Origin: Undibacterium_A arcticum
GTDB taxonomy: Bacteria; Pseudomonadota; Gammaproteobacteria; Burkholderiales; Burkholderiaceae_D
DNA length: 64,000 nt
Reading direction: 5' to 3' (one strand)
NCBI RefSeq assembly: GCF_042660705.1
Contig: NZ_JBHSUQ010000001.1
How positions within the stretch are numbered: position 1 is the stretch's first letter; each line of letters starts with the position of its first letter. Made by a program: the position numbers and the translations under genes. The notes beneath the pieces were generated by a model. That model saw nothing but the letters and a program-made list of their open reading frames with translations, was not told the origin of the DNA and ran no database searches. Shown in pieces: positions 54,217 through 62,919 of the stretch.

Positions 54217-55226
54217 TGCCTCCGTGCCGTGCTGCCCACGCCATCGGTGCGCTCGATGCGAACCACAGCGGCCTTGTCAGCGCCCAGCCGCAACTCGGCC
54301 GCACCGAACAACCGATCCACCACGTAGTACGGCGAGCGGAAGCGGTAGTTCACGAGCTGGCCATCTCCCTGCGCTCCGATCACGAACAGCGGCGGCAACT
54401 CGCCCTGCGCGATGCCGGCGGGGAACTGGATGTAGACCCGCTCGCCGTCGTCGAAGGCGCGCAGCGGCTTCCACGGTGGGCTGTCGCCGGAAATCGCGTA
54501 GCGGAACTTGATCTGCTCCAGCGATAAACTCGAGTCCACCGGTGCAGAGGCTTGAGCCTGTTGCGCTTGCTTTTGCAAGGCCAGCAGGCGGTCTTTCGGA
54601 TAGTCCCATGATGCAGAGGCCATCCACGCCTGCGGCGTCGAAGACAGTTCAAGCAGGTAGGTGCGGCGATTGGTGGTGATGACCAGGTTCGTCTTCAACC
54701 CGATGCGCGTTGGTTTCACGAGGATGTTCACACGCAGGCTGGCGCCCGCACCGCTGGCCGTGTCGCCGACGATCCAGCGCACGGTGTCACCGGCCGAGAC
54801 CGTCACCAGCTCTTCGCCCTGCTGCAAGGCGATGACGGTGACGCGACCCGGACTGGTGTAGACCTGATACAGCGCGCCGTCCGCATAAGGCCAGACCTGG
54901 ATGGCATTGATGTAGCCCTCGCGGCTCGGTGCCACGCGCGCTTCTGCATTGGCGTGCGCCACGCGAGTTTTCTCATCGGGTGATTCAGTTGCCGGTTTGT
55001 CCTCGGGTGCGTTGCGCAAGGACTTCAACTGCTCGGGCAGCGGCAGCGGTTTCGGCACTTCGACTACCTCGATGGGTTTGGGTGGCTCTGGCAACGCGTG
55101 CGCCGCGACAGATTCATCCAGCGTGATGTCAGGTGGCGGCTGTCCATGCGTGGCGCAGCCGGTGACGGTTGCTACGGTGACACTCAGGATTAACGGCAAA
55201 GCGACAATGCGGATTTGGGTTTTCAT
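54213..55226 (-). CDS. trbG: Conjugal transfer protein TrbG (VirB9-like)
   Basis: 337 residues. Signal sequence with a lipobox-like TVTGC at ~23. Outer-membrane-complex protein: VWPYADGALYQVYTSPGRVT and NRRTYLLELSS are the VirB9 domain; the C-terminus has FVIGAQGDGQLVNYRFRSPY. Between trbF and trbI, overlapping each by 4 bp. Confidence 0.93.
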   Translation of the reverse strand: MKTQIRIVALPLILSVTVATVTGCATHGQPPPDITLDESVAAHALPEPPKPIEVVEVPKPLPLPEQLKSLRNAPEDKPATESPDEKTRVAHANAEARVAPSREGYINAIQVWPYADGALYQVYTSPGRVTVIALQQGEELVTVSAGDTVRWIVGDTASGAGASLRVNILVKPTRIGLKTNLVITTNRRTYLLELSSTPQAWMASASWDYPKDRLLALQKQAQQAQASAPVDSSLSLEQIKFRYAISGDSPPWKPLRAFDDGERVYIQFPAGIAQGELPPLFVIGAQGDGQLVNYRFRSPYYVVDRLFGAAELRLGADKAAVVRIERTDGVGSTARRH

Positions 55227-55930
55227 GGTTTCTTCACTCCTTCGTTCGCGTCGAGTTCACGGCTCCAGGACAGGCCGTTGACATAGATTCCCAGCGGGTT
55301 TTTGCGCAGTCGCTCTTCGGTGCGCGGCGGCTGCAACACCACGGACAGCATGGCGGTCCAGCGCTCAGTGCCAGAGGGAGAACCGTTCGCGTAGTTGCGC
55401 TCGATCCAGCGCACCTGAAACGAGGATTCGCTGGCGCGAACCACACTGGTGATCTCCACCGCCGTCGAGGCTTGGCCGATGCGCGCAAATGGATCGTTGG
55501 TGCGTGCGTAGTCGTTTAGCGTGGCCGCACCCTTGTCCGTCGTGTAGTCGTAGGCTTCGAGCCAGTTTTGGCGCACGACGATCGGATCGATCGACAGCGA
55601 GCGCACGTCGGTGATGAAGCGCGCCAGGTGGTAGGCGATCTGCGCGTCGTTCGGCTTGTACGGCGTGGCCGCTTCACCGACCGCGCGCACCTGACCGCCG
55701 GCGGCCACCTCCACCACATAAGGCGTGACGATGGATTGCGCTGAGCGCCACACCAGACCGCCGGCCATCAGCAATGCCAGCGACAGACAGCCGAAGGCCA
55801 TCAGTCGCCAGTTCTTCGCCTGCACGCGGGCACTGCCGATACGCTGATCCCAGACCTGCGCAGCGGCTTGGTAGGGGGTGACAGGCTCGGGCGTTTCCGA
55901 GTAGCGCACCTGGGGTCGTTTGAATAGCAT
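55223..55930 (-). CDS. trbF: Conjugal transfer protein TrbF (VirB8-like)
   Basis: 235 residues. Single membrane segment (LMAFGCLSLALLMAGGLVW) followed by the VirB8 periplasmic domain (RFITDVRSLSIDPIVVRQNW and WTAMLSVVLQPPRTEERLR). Inner-membrane assembly factor. Confidence 0.94.
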   Translation of the reverse strand: MLFKRPQVRYSETPEPVTPYQAAAQVWDQRIGSARVQAKNWRLMAFGCLSLALLMAGGLVWRSAQSIVTPYVVEVAAGGQVRAVGEAATPYKPNDAQIAYHLARFITDVRSLSIDPIVVRQNWLEAYDYTTDKGAATLNDYARTNDPFARIGQASTAVEITSVVRASESSFQVRWIERNYANGSPSGTERWTAMLSVVLQPPRTEERLRKNPLGIYVNGLSWSRELDANEGVKKP

Positions 55931-55955
55931 GAATTTATCTCCTCAAGGGTTCGAG

Positions 55956-57317
55956 TCAGGTGCTGGAGCCATCTCGCAGGCTCGGGCTGGCGCCGCTGCC
56001 ACCGTGGTCGCCTGAGCGCAACGTGTGTGCCGCCGTCGAGACCGCACTGCTTGCCTGCTGTTTGCGCCGCATTTGTTTGGCCCAAGCGGGCTCGCCCGCA
56101 GGGGGCTTGGCTTCGGCCGATTCGGCCGATTCGGTAGCGCCGGATGCCGCCGCAGGCGCAGCAGCCTCCGCGACGAAATTCGCTACACGGTCCTTGACCG
56201 CTTTTGCACCGGCTGCGACACGCTGGCCGACAGCACCGGCACCGCTCTTGGCCAAATTGGCGAGGCCCGCACCAGCAGCACGAACACCGCTGCCTCCTGA
56301 TGCCGCAGCACCGGCCTGGTAAGCGGATTTCGCACCGCTTGCCATAGAGCTGGTTGCACGCCCGGCCGATGCGGCGCTACCGATGGCCGCGCGCGCGGCA
56401 CCCGGCGCCATGCGCGCACCCGCCGCTACCGCTGCGCCACCTGATGCGATAGCGGCACCACCGGCTACCGCCAAACCAGCGACACCCAGCGCCGTTCCGG
56501 CCGCAGCGCCAGCGCCGAGCTGTGGTGCGCCCGACACCAGCCCGGTCGCGATGCCAGGCCCGAAGATTCCCAGTCCCAGCATCGCCAGCGAGGCCAGCAT
56601 GATGGTCAGCGCCAGGTCGATGGATGGCTCGGTGCCGGGCGGCACCTGAAACTGCGCAAACAGTCCTGTACCGATGCCCACGATCACGGCCAGCACCAGC
56701 ACCTTGATGCCCGACGACACCACGTTGCCCAATACGCGCTCGGCCAGAAATGCCGTCTTGTTCCACAGCGCAAACGGCACCAGCACGAAGCCCGCGAGTG
56801 TGGTCAGTTTGAATTCGATCAGTGTGACGAAGAGCTGCACCGCCAACACGAAGAAGCTGATGATCACCACCAGCCAGGCGAGGAACAGCACCGAGATGAC
56901 ATCGAGGTGCGCGAACACTTCCGGGAAGCCGGTCATGTCGCTGATCTGCGCCATGATGGGCCGTGCCGCATCGACGCCGACCTTGGCCAGTAGGCCCGGC
57001 CGCAGAAACTGCGCTTGCGTCAGTGTGGAACCCGACGCCACCAGCCCGAGCCCGGCAAAGGAGCGGAACAGAATGCCCGCCAGATTGTTGAAATTGCCGA
57101 TGATGAAAGCGAAGGCGCCGACGTACAGCGTCTTCTTGATCAGCTTGCCGATGACCTCTTCGCCGCCCATGGCCCAGAACAGTCCGGCCAGCGTCATGTC
57201 GATCACCACCAGCGTGGCGGTGAGGAACGTCACCTCGCCATGCAGCAACCCGAAACCCGAGTCGATGTAGCGCGAGAAGACATCGAGGAAGTAGTCGATG
57301 ACCGACAAGTCGTTCAT
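55956..57317 (-). CDS. trbL: Conjugal transfer protein TrbL (VirB6-like)
   Basis: 453 residues. At least five membrane segments in the first ~270 residues (VTFLTATLVVIDMTLAGLFW, FFVLAVQLFVTLIEFKLTTL and others), then a long Ala/Gly/Ser-rich cytoplasmic tail (A-A-A-S-G-repeats). Inner-membrane channel component. Confidence 0.93.
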   Translation of the reverse strand: MNDLSVIDYFLDVFSRYIDSGFGLLHGEVTFLTATLVVIDMTLAGLFWAMGGEEVIGKLIKKTLYVGAFAFIIGNFNNLAGILFRSFAGLGLVASGSTLTQAQFLRPGLLAKVGVDAARPIMAQISDMTGFPEVFAHLDVISVLFLAWLVVIISFFVLAVQLFVTLIEFKLTTLAGFVLVPFALWNKTAFLAERVLGNVVSSGIKVLVLAVIVGIGTGLFAQFQVPPGTEPSIDLALTIMLASLAMLGLGIFGPGIATGLVSGAPQLGAGAAAGTALGVAGLAVAGGAAIASGGAAVAAGARMAPGAARAAIGSAASAGRATSSMASGAKSAYQAGAAASGGSGVRAAGAGLANLAKSGAGAVGQRVAAGAKAVKDRVANFVAEAAAPAAASGATESAESAEAKPPAGEPAWAKQMRRKQQASSAVSTAAHTLRSGDHGGSGASPSLRDGSST

Positions 57318-57320
57318 GGC

Positions 57321-57590
57321 TCAGTCCTTCGGCGCGGAACGTGGCGTAGCCGCTGGCACAGGCGCAGGTGTGTACGGCGTGCCGCTGCCCATGAAGCGCC
57401 GCCGCGTGGCCTCGGCGGCCATAGTGCATAGCGCATCGCCGACCTTGGCGTGGTCGGCCTTGCACTGGGCGCGGACATCCTTCAGTCGTTCGGGATTGGC
57501 CATCAGCGATTCGACGGACTCGGTGGGTGCCGGCTTGCTGCACGCGGCCAGCAGCAGGGTGCAGGCGGTAACGGTGAGAAGGGTTTTCAT
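57321..57590 (-). CDS. EexN-type entry-exclusion lipoprotein
   Basis: 89 residues. MKTLLTVTACTLLLAACSKP is a lipoprotein signal (LLAAC). The mature part has ESVESLMANPERLKDVRAQC and KADHAKVGDALCTMAAEATR with two Cys, the EexN pattern. Blocks redundant transfer into cells already holding the element. Between trbJ and trbL, the usual place (TrbK position). Confidence 0.88.
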   Translation of the reverse strand: MKTLLTVTACTLLLAACSKPAPTESVESLMANPERLKDVRAQCKADHAKVGDALCTMAAEATRRRFMGSGTPYTPAPVPAATPRSAPKD

Positions 57591-57600
57591 GGTCGAGTCC

Positions 57601-58329
57601 TCAGGGGTTGTAGTAGTTGATCGTGGTCGGCGTGTAGGGCGTGCCGTCGCCCTGGAAGCGCCGGCGCACTTCACGCGCACGCTCTTGGACTGCGACCTGC
57701 CGTGCTTGTTCCAGCGCGGCGGCCCGGTCCTGCGTGATCTGGAGCTGCTGCGCCTGGATGGCTTGGCGGGATTGCAACGCCAGCAATTGGTTCGTCGCCT
57801 GCGTGGCCTGAAGCGCGCCAACGGCCGACTGGCTGCGGTTCACGAGGTCAGTCAAGGTCTGTTCGTCGGATGCAAAGTTCTGTATTGCCTGTGACTGCAC
57901 CTTGGTCGCGGTGCGCAGTGCCTCCAACGAGTTGCGCCAGCGCGTGCGGGCGTCGGTTGCCATCTGGCTACCCGAGGTGGAGGCCGAGTAGGTATCAGGA
58001 TAGAGTCGCGTGAACTCGGCTTCCATTTGCGACACATTGAAGGCCAGCCCTTGCGCTTGTTGAATGAGCTGGTTCGTCGCAGACAGCGCTGCACGTAGCT
58101 GATTAAGTGCGCTGAAGTCCAGACTGGTCAGATTCTTGGCGTCGTTCATCAGCATCTGCGCCTCGTTCTGAAGCTGCTTGATCTGGTTGTTGATCTGCTC
58201 CAACGCTCGGGCGGCAGTCATGATGTTCTGCACGAGGTTGGTCGGATCGATCACGACCCACTGCGCCTGCGCAGCGGGCATGGTGCCCACCAGAACGGCG
58301 GCGGCGATGGCAAACAAGGTTTTCTTCAT
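57601..58329 (-). CDS. trbJ: Conjugal transfer protein TrbJ (VirB5-like)
   Basis: 242 residues. Signal peptide MKKTLFAIAAAVLVGTMPAA-QA. Long α-helical, glutamine-rich mature protein (INNQIKQLQNEAQMLMNDAK) typical of VirB5 minor pilin. The start is fixed by an ATG overlapping the trbE stop. Confidence 0.92.
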   Translation of the reverse strand: MKKTLFAIAAAVLVGTMPAAQAQWVVIDPTNLVQNIMTAARALEQINNQIKQLQNEAQMLMNDAKNLTSLDFSALNQLRAALSATNQLIQQAQGLAFNVSQMEAEFTRLYPDTYSASTSGSQMATDARTRWRNSLEALRTATKVQSQAIQNFASDEQTLTDLVNRSQSAVGALQATQATNQLLALQSRQAIQAQQLQITQDRAAALEQARQVAVQERAREVRRRFQGDGTPYTPTTINYYNP

Positions 58330-60776
58330 GGCTGCTTCTCCAGGGGTGTGAAGGGGAACGACGGATAAGAGGGGATCAGGTCTGCGGCCCAGTCGAGGCC
58401 GCGATGGCGCAGCCAGGCGGCTGCGAAGTTCGCAGGCGGCACCGACGCGGAAACGGTGTCGATGGCGCGTTGGTCTTCGGGCTTGGCTGCACCGGCAAAC
58501 GCCAGCGCCACTGGACCAAGTCCCAGATCGAAGACCCGGTTGCCGAGCCGCGACTGGTAGTAGTAATCGCGCTTGGGCTGGGCGGTCGCCACGATATCGA
58601 TCTGCCGCGAATTGAGGCCAAAGCCTTCGTAGATTGAGCGAATCTGCGGCTCGGTCGCCTGCGGATTGGGCAAGAAAATACGGTTCACGCAGCTCTCGAT
58701 GATGGCTGGCGCAATACTGGAATCCTTGATGTCCGCCAGCGATTGCGTGGCGAAGATCACCGACACGTTCTTTTTTCGCAGCGTCTTGAGCCACTGGCGA
58801 ATGCGCGCGGCGAACACCGGGTCATCGAGGAACAGCCATGCCTCATCCATGATCAACAGTGTTGGGGCACCATCAAGGCGTTCCTCGAAGCGGGCGAACA
58901 GGTAGCGCAGCACGGCCAGCGCAGCCGCCTTGCTGTGCATCAGCTCTTCCATCTCGAAGCACTGCACGTCGGCCTGCACTTTGGAATCAGCGAGCCGGTC
59001 ATGGTCGGCATCAAGCAGCTTGCCGTGTGCACCGCCCAGCACATAGGGTTGCAGGGCTTGCCGCAGAGCATTCGATTGCAGCAGCGCAGACAAGCCGGTC
59101 ATGGTGCGCTGATCAAGCGGCGCGCTGGCGAGACTGTTCAACGCCGACCACACAGCGTCCTTCACTTCTGGTCCAACGGCCACGCCTTCATGAATCAAGC
59201 GTCCTTCGACCCACTCGGCGGCCCAGGCGCGGTAGCTGTCCTGGTCGATGCGGGCCAGCGGCTGGAAGGCGATAGCGCCATCTGCGCCCAAGTCGTAGTG
59301 CTCGCCACCGAGCCCGAGCACGGTGGCGCGAATCGAACGCCCCATGTCGAACGCGAAGATGCGCGACCCGGCATAGCGGCGGAACTGCATGGCCAAAGTG
59401 GCCAGCAGTACCGACTTGCCCATGCCGATGGGGCCGACCACCAGCGTGTTGCCCACGTCGCCGATGTGCGTGACCAGTCGGAATGGTGTCGCGCCATCGG
59501 TGCGGGTCACGATCAGCGGCGGGCCGTCAAGATGCGCATTGCGCTCTTGCCCGGCCCATACTGCCGACACCGGCAGCATGTGGGCCAGATTCAAGGTTGA
59601 GACAATGGGCTGGCGCACGTTGGCGTAGGCATGCCCCGGAATCGACGATAGCCAGGCATCGACCGCGTTCAAGGTTTCGGGGATCGTCACGAAGCCGCGG
59701 CCCTGGATAGTCCGCTCCACTGCGCGTAATTTCTCGTCGGCGGCCGTTGCATCGGTATCGAGTACCGTCACGGTTGCGGTGACGTATCCGAATGACACCT
59801 GGTCACTGCCAAGTTCTTGCAATGCTGCATCGGCATCCGCTGCCTTGTTCGAGGCATCGGAATCCACCAGCGGGCTTTCCTGCTGAAAGATGGTTTCACG
59901 CAGCAGCGCGACGATGTTCTTGCGCTTGGAGAACCACTGGCGGCGCAGCCGCGTCAGTTCCTTCTCCGCCTCGGCTTTATCCAGGCACAGGAAGCGGGTG
60001 CTCCAGCGGTAGGCAAAGCCCAGGCGGTTGAGGTCGTCGAGCAAGCCGGGCCAGGTCGAGGTCGGGAAACCCCGCACCGATGCCACGCGCAGATGTTGGC
60101 TCCCGAGCATCGGTGCAAGCCCGCCCGTCAGCGGTTCGTCGGCCAGCAGCGCATCAAGGTGCATCGGCACTTCAGGCACTGCCACCGAATGGCGGCGCGT
60201 GGACACGCAGGCATGCAGGTAGGTCAAGGTCTGACCATCGTCGAGCCAGGCGATCTCCGGCATCACGCCTTCGAGCAAACCGAAGAAGCGTTCGGTCTCG
60301 GACACGAAGCCCTCCAGCCGTTCGCGCCAGTCCACGCCTTCGACCTTGGTGTTCTCGTACAGCAGCTTGGCGGCGCGGGCCGTTGATTCCTCTGGCGGCA
60401 GGTAGAGCAGCGTCAGGTGGTACGTGCTCTCGAAGTGGCTATCGGCTTCCTCAAAAACGGCGCGGCGCTCTTCATCGACCAGCCACGACAGCGGCTCGGG
60501 AAATACCGACTCCGGGTAGTCCGCCGCTTCGCGCCGTTCGGCCTCCACGAACAGCGCCCAGCCGGAACCGAACCGGCGCAACGCGTTGTTCAATCGCGCC
60601 GCCGTGGCGATCAGTTCACCTTGTGTCGCGCTGTCCAGATCCGGCCCGCGAAACCGCGCCGTGCGCTGGAACGAGCCGTCCTTGTTGAGTACGACACCCG
60701 GCGCGACCAGCCCAGCCCAGGGCAACCAGTCTGCCAGGAGCGCGGGGCGTGTGCGGTATTCGGCAAGATGCATCAT
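58326..60776 (-). CDS. trbE: Conjugal transfer ATPase TrbE (VirB4-like)
   Basis: About 816 residues. Walker A GPIGMGKSVLLATLAMQFRR, Walker B TLLIMDEAWLFLDD, and an N-terminal VirB4 domain (MMHLAEYRTRPALLADWLPW). Powers pilus assembly and transfer at the inner membrane. Start is one of two adjacent ATGs (60776 or 60773); an upstream frame to 60992 is not supported. Confidence 0.95.
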   Translation of the reverse strand: MMHLAEYRTRPALLADWLPWAGLVAPGVVLNKDGSFQRTARFRGPDLDSATQGELIATAARLNNALRRFGSGWALFVEAERREAADYPESVFPEPLSWLVDEERRAVFEEADSHFESTYHLTLLYLPPEESTARAAKLLYENTKVEGVDWRERLEGFVSETERFFGLLEGVMPEIAWLDDGQTLTYLHACVSTRRHSVAVPEVPMHLDALLADEPLTGGLAPMLGSQHLRVASVRGFPTSTWPGLLDDLNRLGFAYRWSTRFLCLDKAEAEKELTRLRRQWFSKRKNIVALLRETIFQQESPLVDSDASNKAADADAALQELGSDQVSFGYVTATVTVLDTDATAADEKLRAVERTIQGRGFVTIPETLNAVDAWLSSIPGHAYANVRQPIVSTLNLAHMLPVSAVWAGQERNAHLDGPPLIVTRTDGATPFRLVTHIGDVGNTLVVGPIGMGKSVLLATLAMQFRRYAGSRIFAFDMGRSIRATVLGLGGEHYDLGADGAIAFQPLARIDQDSYRAWAAEWVEGRLIHEGVAVGPEVKDAVWSALNSLASAPLDQRTMTGLSALLQSNALRQALQPYVLGGAHGKLLDADHDRLADSKVQADVQCFEMEELMHSKAAALAVLRYLFARFEERLDGAPTLLIMDEAWLFLDDPVFAARIRQWLKTLRKKNVSVIFATQSLADIKDSSIAPAIIESCVNRIFLPNPQATEPQIRSIYEGFGLNSRQIDIVATAQPKRDYYYQSRLGNRVFDLGLGPVALAFAGAAKPEDQRAIDTVSASVPPANFAAAWLRHRGLDWAADLIPSYPSFPFTPLEKQP

Positions 60777-60795
60777 GGCGTGTTCTCCGTGGGCC

Positions 60796-61068
60796 TCATA
60801 CGTCCAACAACATGCGGTGCTTGATGTGTCGAGCGAAAACCGCCATGAACTGCGCATCCAAGCGCGCGCCCCAGACCGCCAACGAGTGCCCGACGATCCA
60901 CAGCGCAAGACCGGGGAGCCAGAGTTGCAACCCGAGACCGACCGCAGCGGCCAGCGTGCCGTTGGCAATCGCCACCGTGCGCGGCGCGCCACCCAGCAAA
61001 ATGGGTTCGGTCAACGAACGGTGCAGCGGCACTTCAAAGCCAGATGCGTCAGCAGGGAGCGCGTTCAT
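60796..61068 (-). CDS. trbD: Conjugal transfer protein TrbD (VirB3-like)
   Basis: 90 residues. VPLHRSLTEPILLGGAPRTV, then a hydrophobic stretch (AIANGTLAAAVGLGLQLWLP, LALWIVGHSLAVW). Small inner-membrane protein. ATG overlaps trbC stop. Confidence 0.93.
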   Translation of the reverse strand: MNALPADASGFEVPLHRSLTEPILLGGAPRTVAIANGTLAAAVGLGLQLWLPGLALWIVGHSLAVWGARLDAQFMAVFARHIKHRMLLDV

Positions 61069-61424
61069 GCGATCACCGCTCCGCCGGCGAAGCTGAAGAA
61101 GGTCAGGAAGAACGAGGACGCGGCGAACGCGATCGACAGGCCGAAGACGATCTGCACCAGCTTGCGGAAGCCGCCGCTGGTGTCGCCGAACGCCAGCGTC
61201 AGGCCGGTGGTAATGATGATGATCACCGCGATGATGCGGGCCACCGGTCCCTGGATCGAGTCCAGCACCGATTGCAGCGGTGCCTCCCACGGCATGTTCG
61301 AGCCCGCTGCGTGCGCAGGCTGTGCCACGCACAGCAACAGCGCCGCCATGACGATGATCTGCATACCGACCTGAAGCCGGGCGTTGTGCAGAAGCGGATT
61401 TACGGAAGTGTGCAAAGGTGTCAT
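61065..61424 (-). CDS. trbC: Conjugal transfer pilin TrbC (VirB2-like)
   Basis: 119 residues. Long signal (IIVMAALLLCVAQPAHA-AGS), then two hydrophobic segments (VARIIAVIIIITTGLTLAFG and IAFAASSFFLTFFSFAGGAV). TrbC pilins are processed and cyclised. Confidence 0.93.
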   Translation of the reverse strand: MTPLHTSVNPLLHNARLQVGMQIIVMAALLLCVAQPAHAAGSNMPWEAPLQSVLDSIQGPVARIIAVIIIITTGLTLAFGDTSGGFRKLVQIVFGLSIAFAASSFFLTFFSFAGGAVIA

Positions 61425-62437
61425 GACGGTTCTCCGGGTGTTGATGAAAGGGAAGGGAAGGAAGGCATCAGCTCCGTGCTGAGCCGGTAGCCGTGGCTGT
61501 CGAAGCCGGTGACGCGGGCGATTTCCTGCACGCGGCGCGCATGGCCGCGACCGGCGATGTAGACGATGACGTTCACGGCCTCGGCGATCAGGGCGCGTGG
61601 TGCGGTCACGGCGACTTCGAGGATCAGTTGTTCCAGCCGCAGCAACGCGCCCGCTGCGGAACCGGCATGGACGGTCGCGATGCCGCCCGGATGGCCGGTG
61701 CCCCAAGCTTTGAGCAGGTCGAGCGCTTCGGCACCGCGTACCTCGCCCACGACAATGCGGTCCGGCCGCAGCCGCAGGGTCGAACGCACCAGCTCGGCCA
61801 TGGTCACGACACCGGCACGGGTGCGCAGCGGGACGTGGTCGAGTGCCGTGCATTGCAGTTCCACCGTGTCTTCGAGCACGATCACGCGGTCGCCGGTGGC
61901 GGCGATTTCGTCGAGCAGGGCATTGGCCAGCGTGGTCTTGCCCGTGCTGGTGCCTCCCGCGATCAGGATGTTCTGGCGTTCGCGCACGGCTGTCTGCAGG
62001 AAGGCCGCTTGCGCCTCGGTCAGGATGCCGTCGGCCACGTAGGTGTCGAGCCGGATCAGGCTGACCGCGCGCTTGCGCAGCGCGAACACCGGCCCCGGCG
62101 TCACGGGCGGTAGCGCGCCCTCGAAACGCTCGCCCGTTTCTGGCAGTTCGGCGGATAACAGCGGCTTGCCCGCATGCACTTCGGCACGCACATGGGCGGC
62201 GACCAGCCGGATGATGCGTTCGCCGTCGGCGGGCGTGAGGCTGACACCCAGCGGTTCGCGCCCACTGCTCAGTCGATCGATCCACAGCGAACCGTCGGGG
62301 TTGAGCATGACTTCCACCACGTCCGGGTCGTTCAAGGCCTTGGCGATGTCCGGCCCCATCGCCGTGCGCAGCATGCGCACGCGACGTTCCAATGCCAGCG
62401 AGGCCGACAAGCCCTGATCGCGCGGCGGGTTGGTCAT
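61421..62437 (-). CDS. trbB: Conjugal transfer ATPase TrbB (VirB11-like)
   Basis: 338 residues. Walker A AGGTSTGKTTLANALL, Walker B VIVLEDTVELQC-type, His box GTGHPGGIATVHAGSA. Hexameric traffic ATPase. ATG at 62437 overlaps the upstream CopG stop. Confidence 0.95.
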   Translation of the reverse strand: MTNPPRDQGLSASLALERRVRMLRTAMGPDIAKALNDPDVVEVMLNPDGSLWIDRLSSGREPLGVSLTPADGERIIRLVAAHVRAEVHAGKPLLSAELPETGERFEGALPPVTPGPVFALRKRAVSLIRLDTYVADGILTEAQAAFLQTAVRERQNILIAGGTSTGKTTLANALLDEIAATGDRVIVLEDTVELQCTALDHVPLRTRAGVVTMAELVRSTLRLRPDRIVVGEVRGAEALDLLKAWGTGHPGGIATVHAGSAAGALLRLEQLILEVAVTAPRALIAEAVNVIVYIAGRGHARRVQEIARVTGFDSHGYRLSTELMPSFPSLSSTPGEPS

Positions 62438-62919
62438 GACGGTGCTCCCCCGGATTCGTCGGCAGGTGCTGCGGCGCGAACGTTTTCTTGCTGTCCGAAG
62501 AACTGGCTGGGGTCGGGCTGGATTTCCTCTACCACGTCCTTGACCAGACTGCGCCCGCGCAGCAGATGCCGACCGAGTTGTTCGATAAACTGCTCGAAGC
62601 GTGCGCGACCCTGAGCGCGCGCCGCTTCCTGATGCGCTTCCGGTACCGGGGTGCTGACGGTCAGGAAGTAGCGCACGTAGAGCGCCAGCGTCTCGATCAG
62701 GATGTTCTGATCCCGCTCCAGCTTGTCGAGCTGGCGAGACAAGCGGTCCAGCCGCTTGGCGATGGCGGCTTCGCGCTGGTCGCCGGAGTCGGGCGACAGG
62801 AACGAGGCCAGCGCGGCGGCGACGATCGAGGATTTGGACAAACCCTTCATGGCCGCCAGCTCGTCGAGCCGCTTGGCGTGCTCGTGTTCGATGAAAAGGT
62901 TCAGACGTGTGCGGCTCAT
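62434..62919 (-). CDS. CopG/ribbon-helix-helix protein
   Basis: 161 residues. N-terminal RTRLNLFIEHEHAKRLDELA and KGLSKSSIVAAALASFLSPD are a ribbon-helix-helix fold; a coiled-coil-like middle (AIAKRLDRLSRQLDKLERDQ) follows. In Tn4371-like elements this gene lies between traG and trbB and is a candidate operon regulator. Confidence 0.85.
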   Translation of the reverse strand: MSRTRLNLFIEHEHAKRLDELAAMKGLSKSSIVAAALASFLSPDSGDQREAAIAKRLDRLSRQLDKLERDQNILIETLALYVRYFLTVSTPVPEAHQEAARAQGRARFEQFIEQLGRHLLRGRSLVKDVVEEIQPDPSQFFGQQENVRAAAPADESGGAPS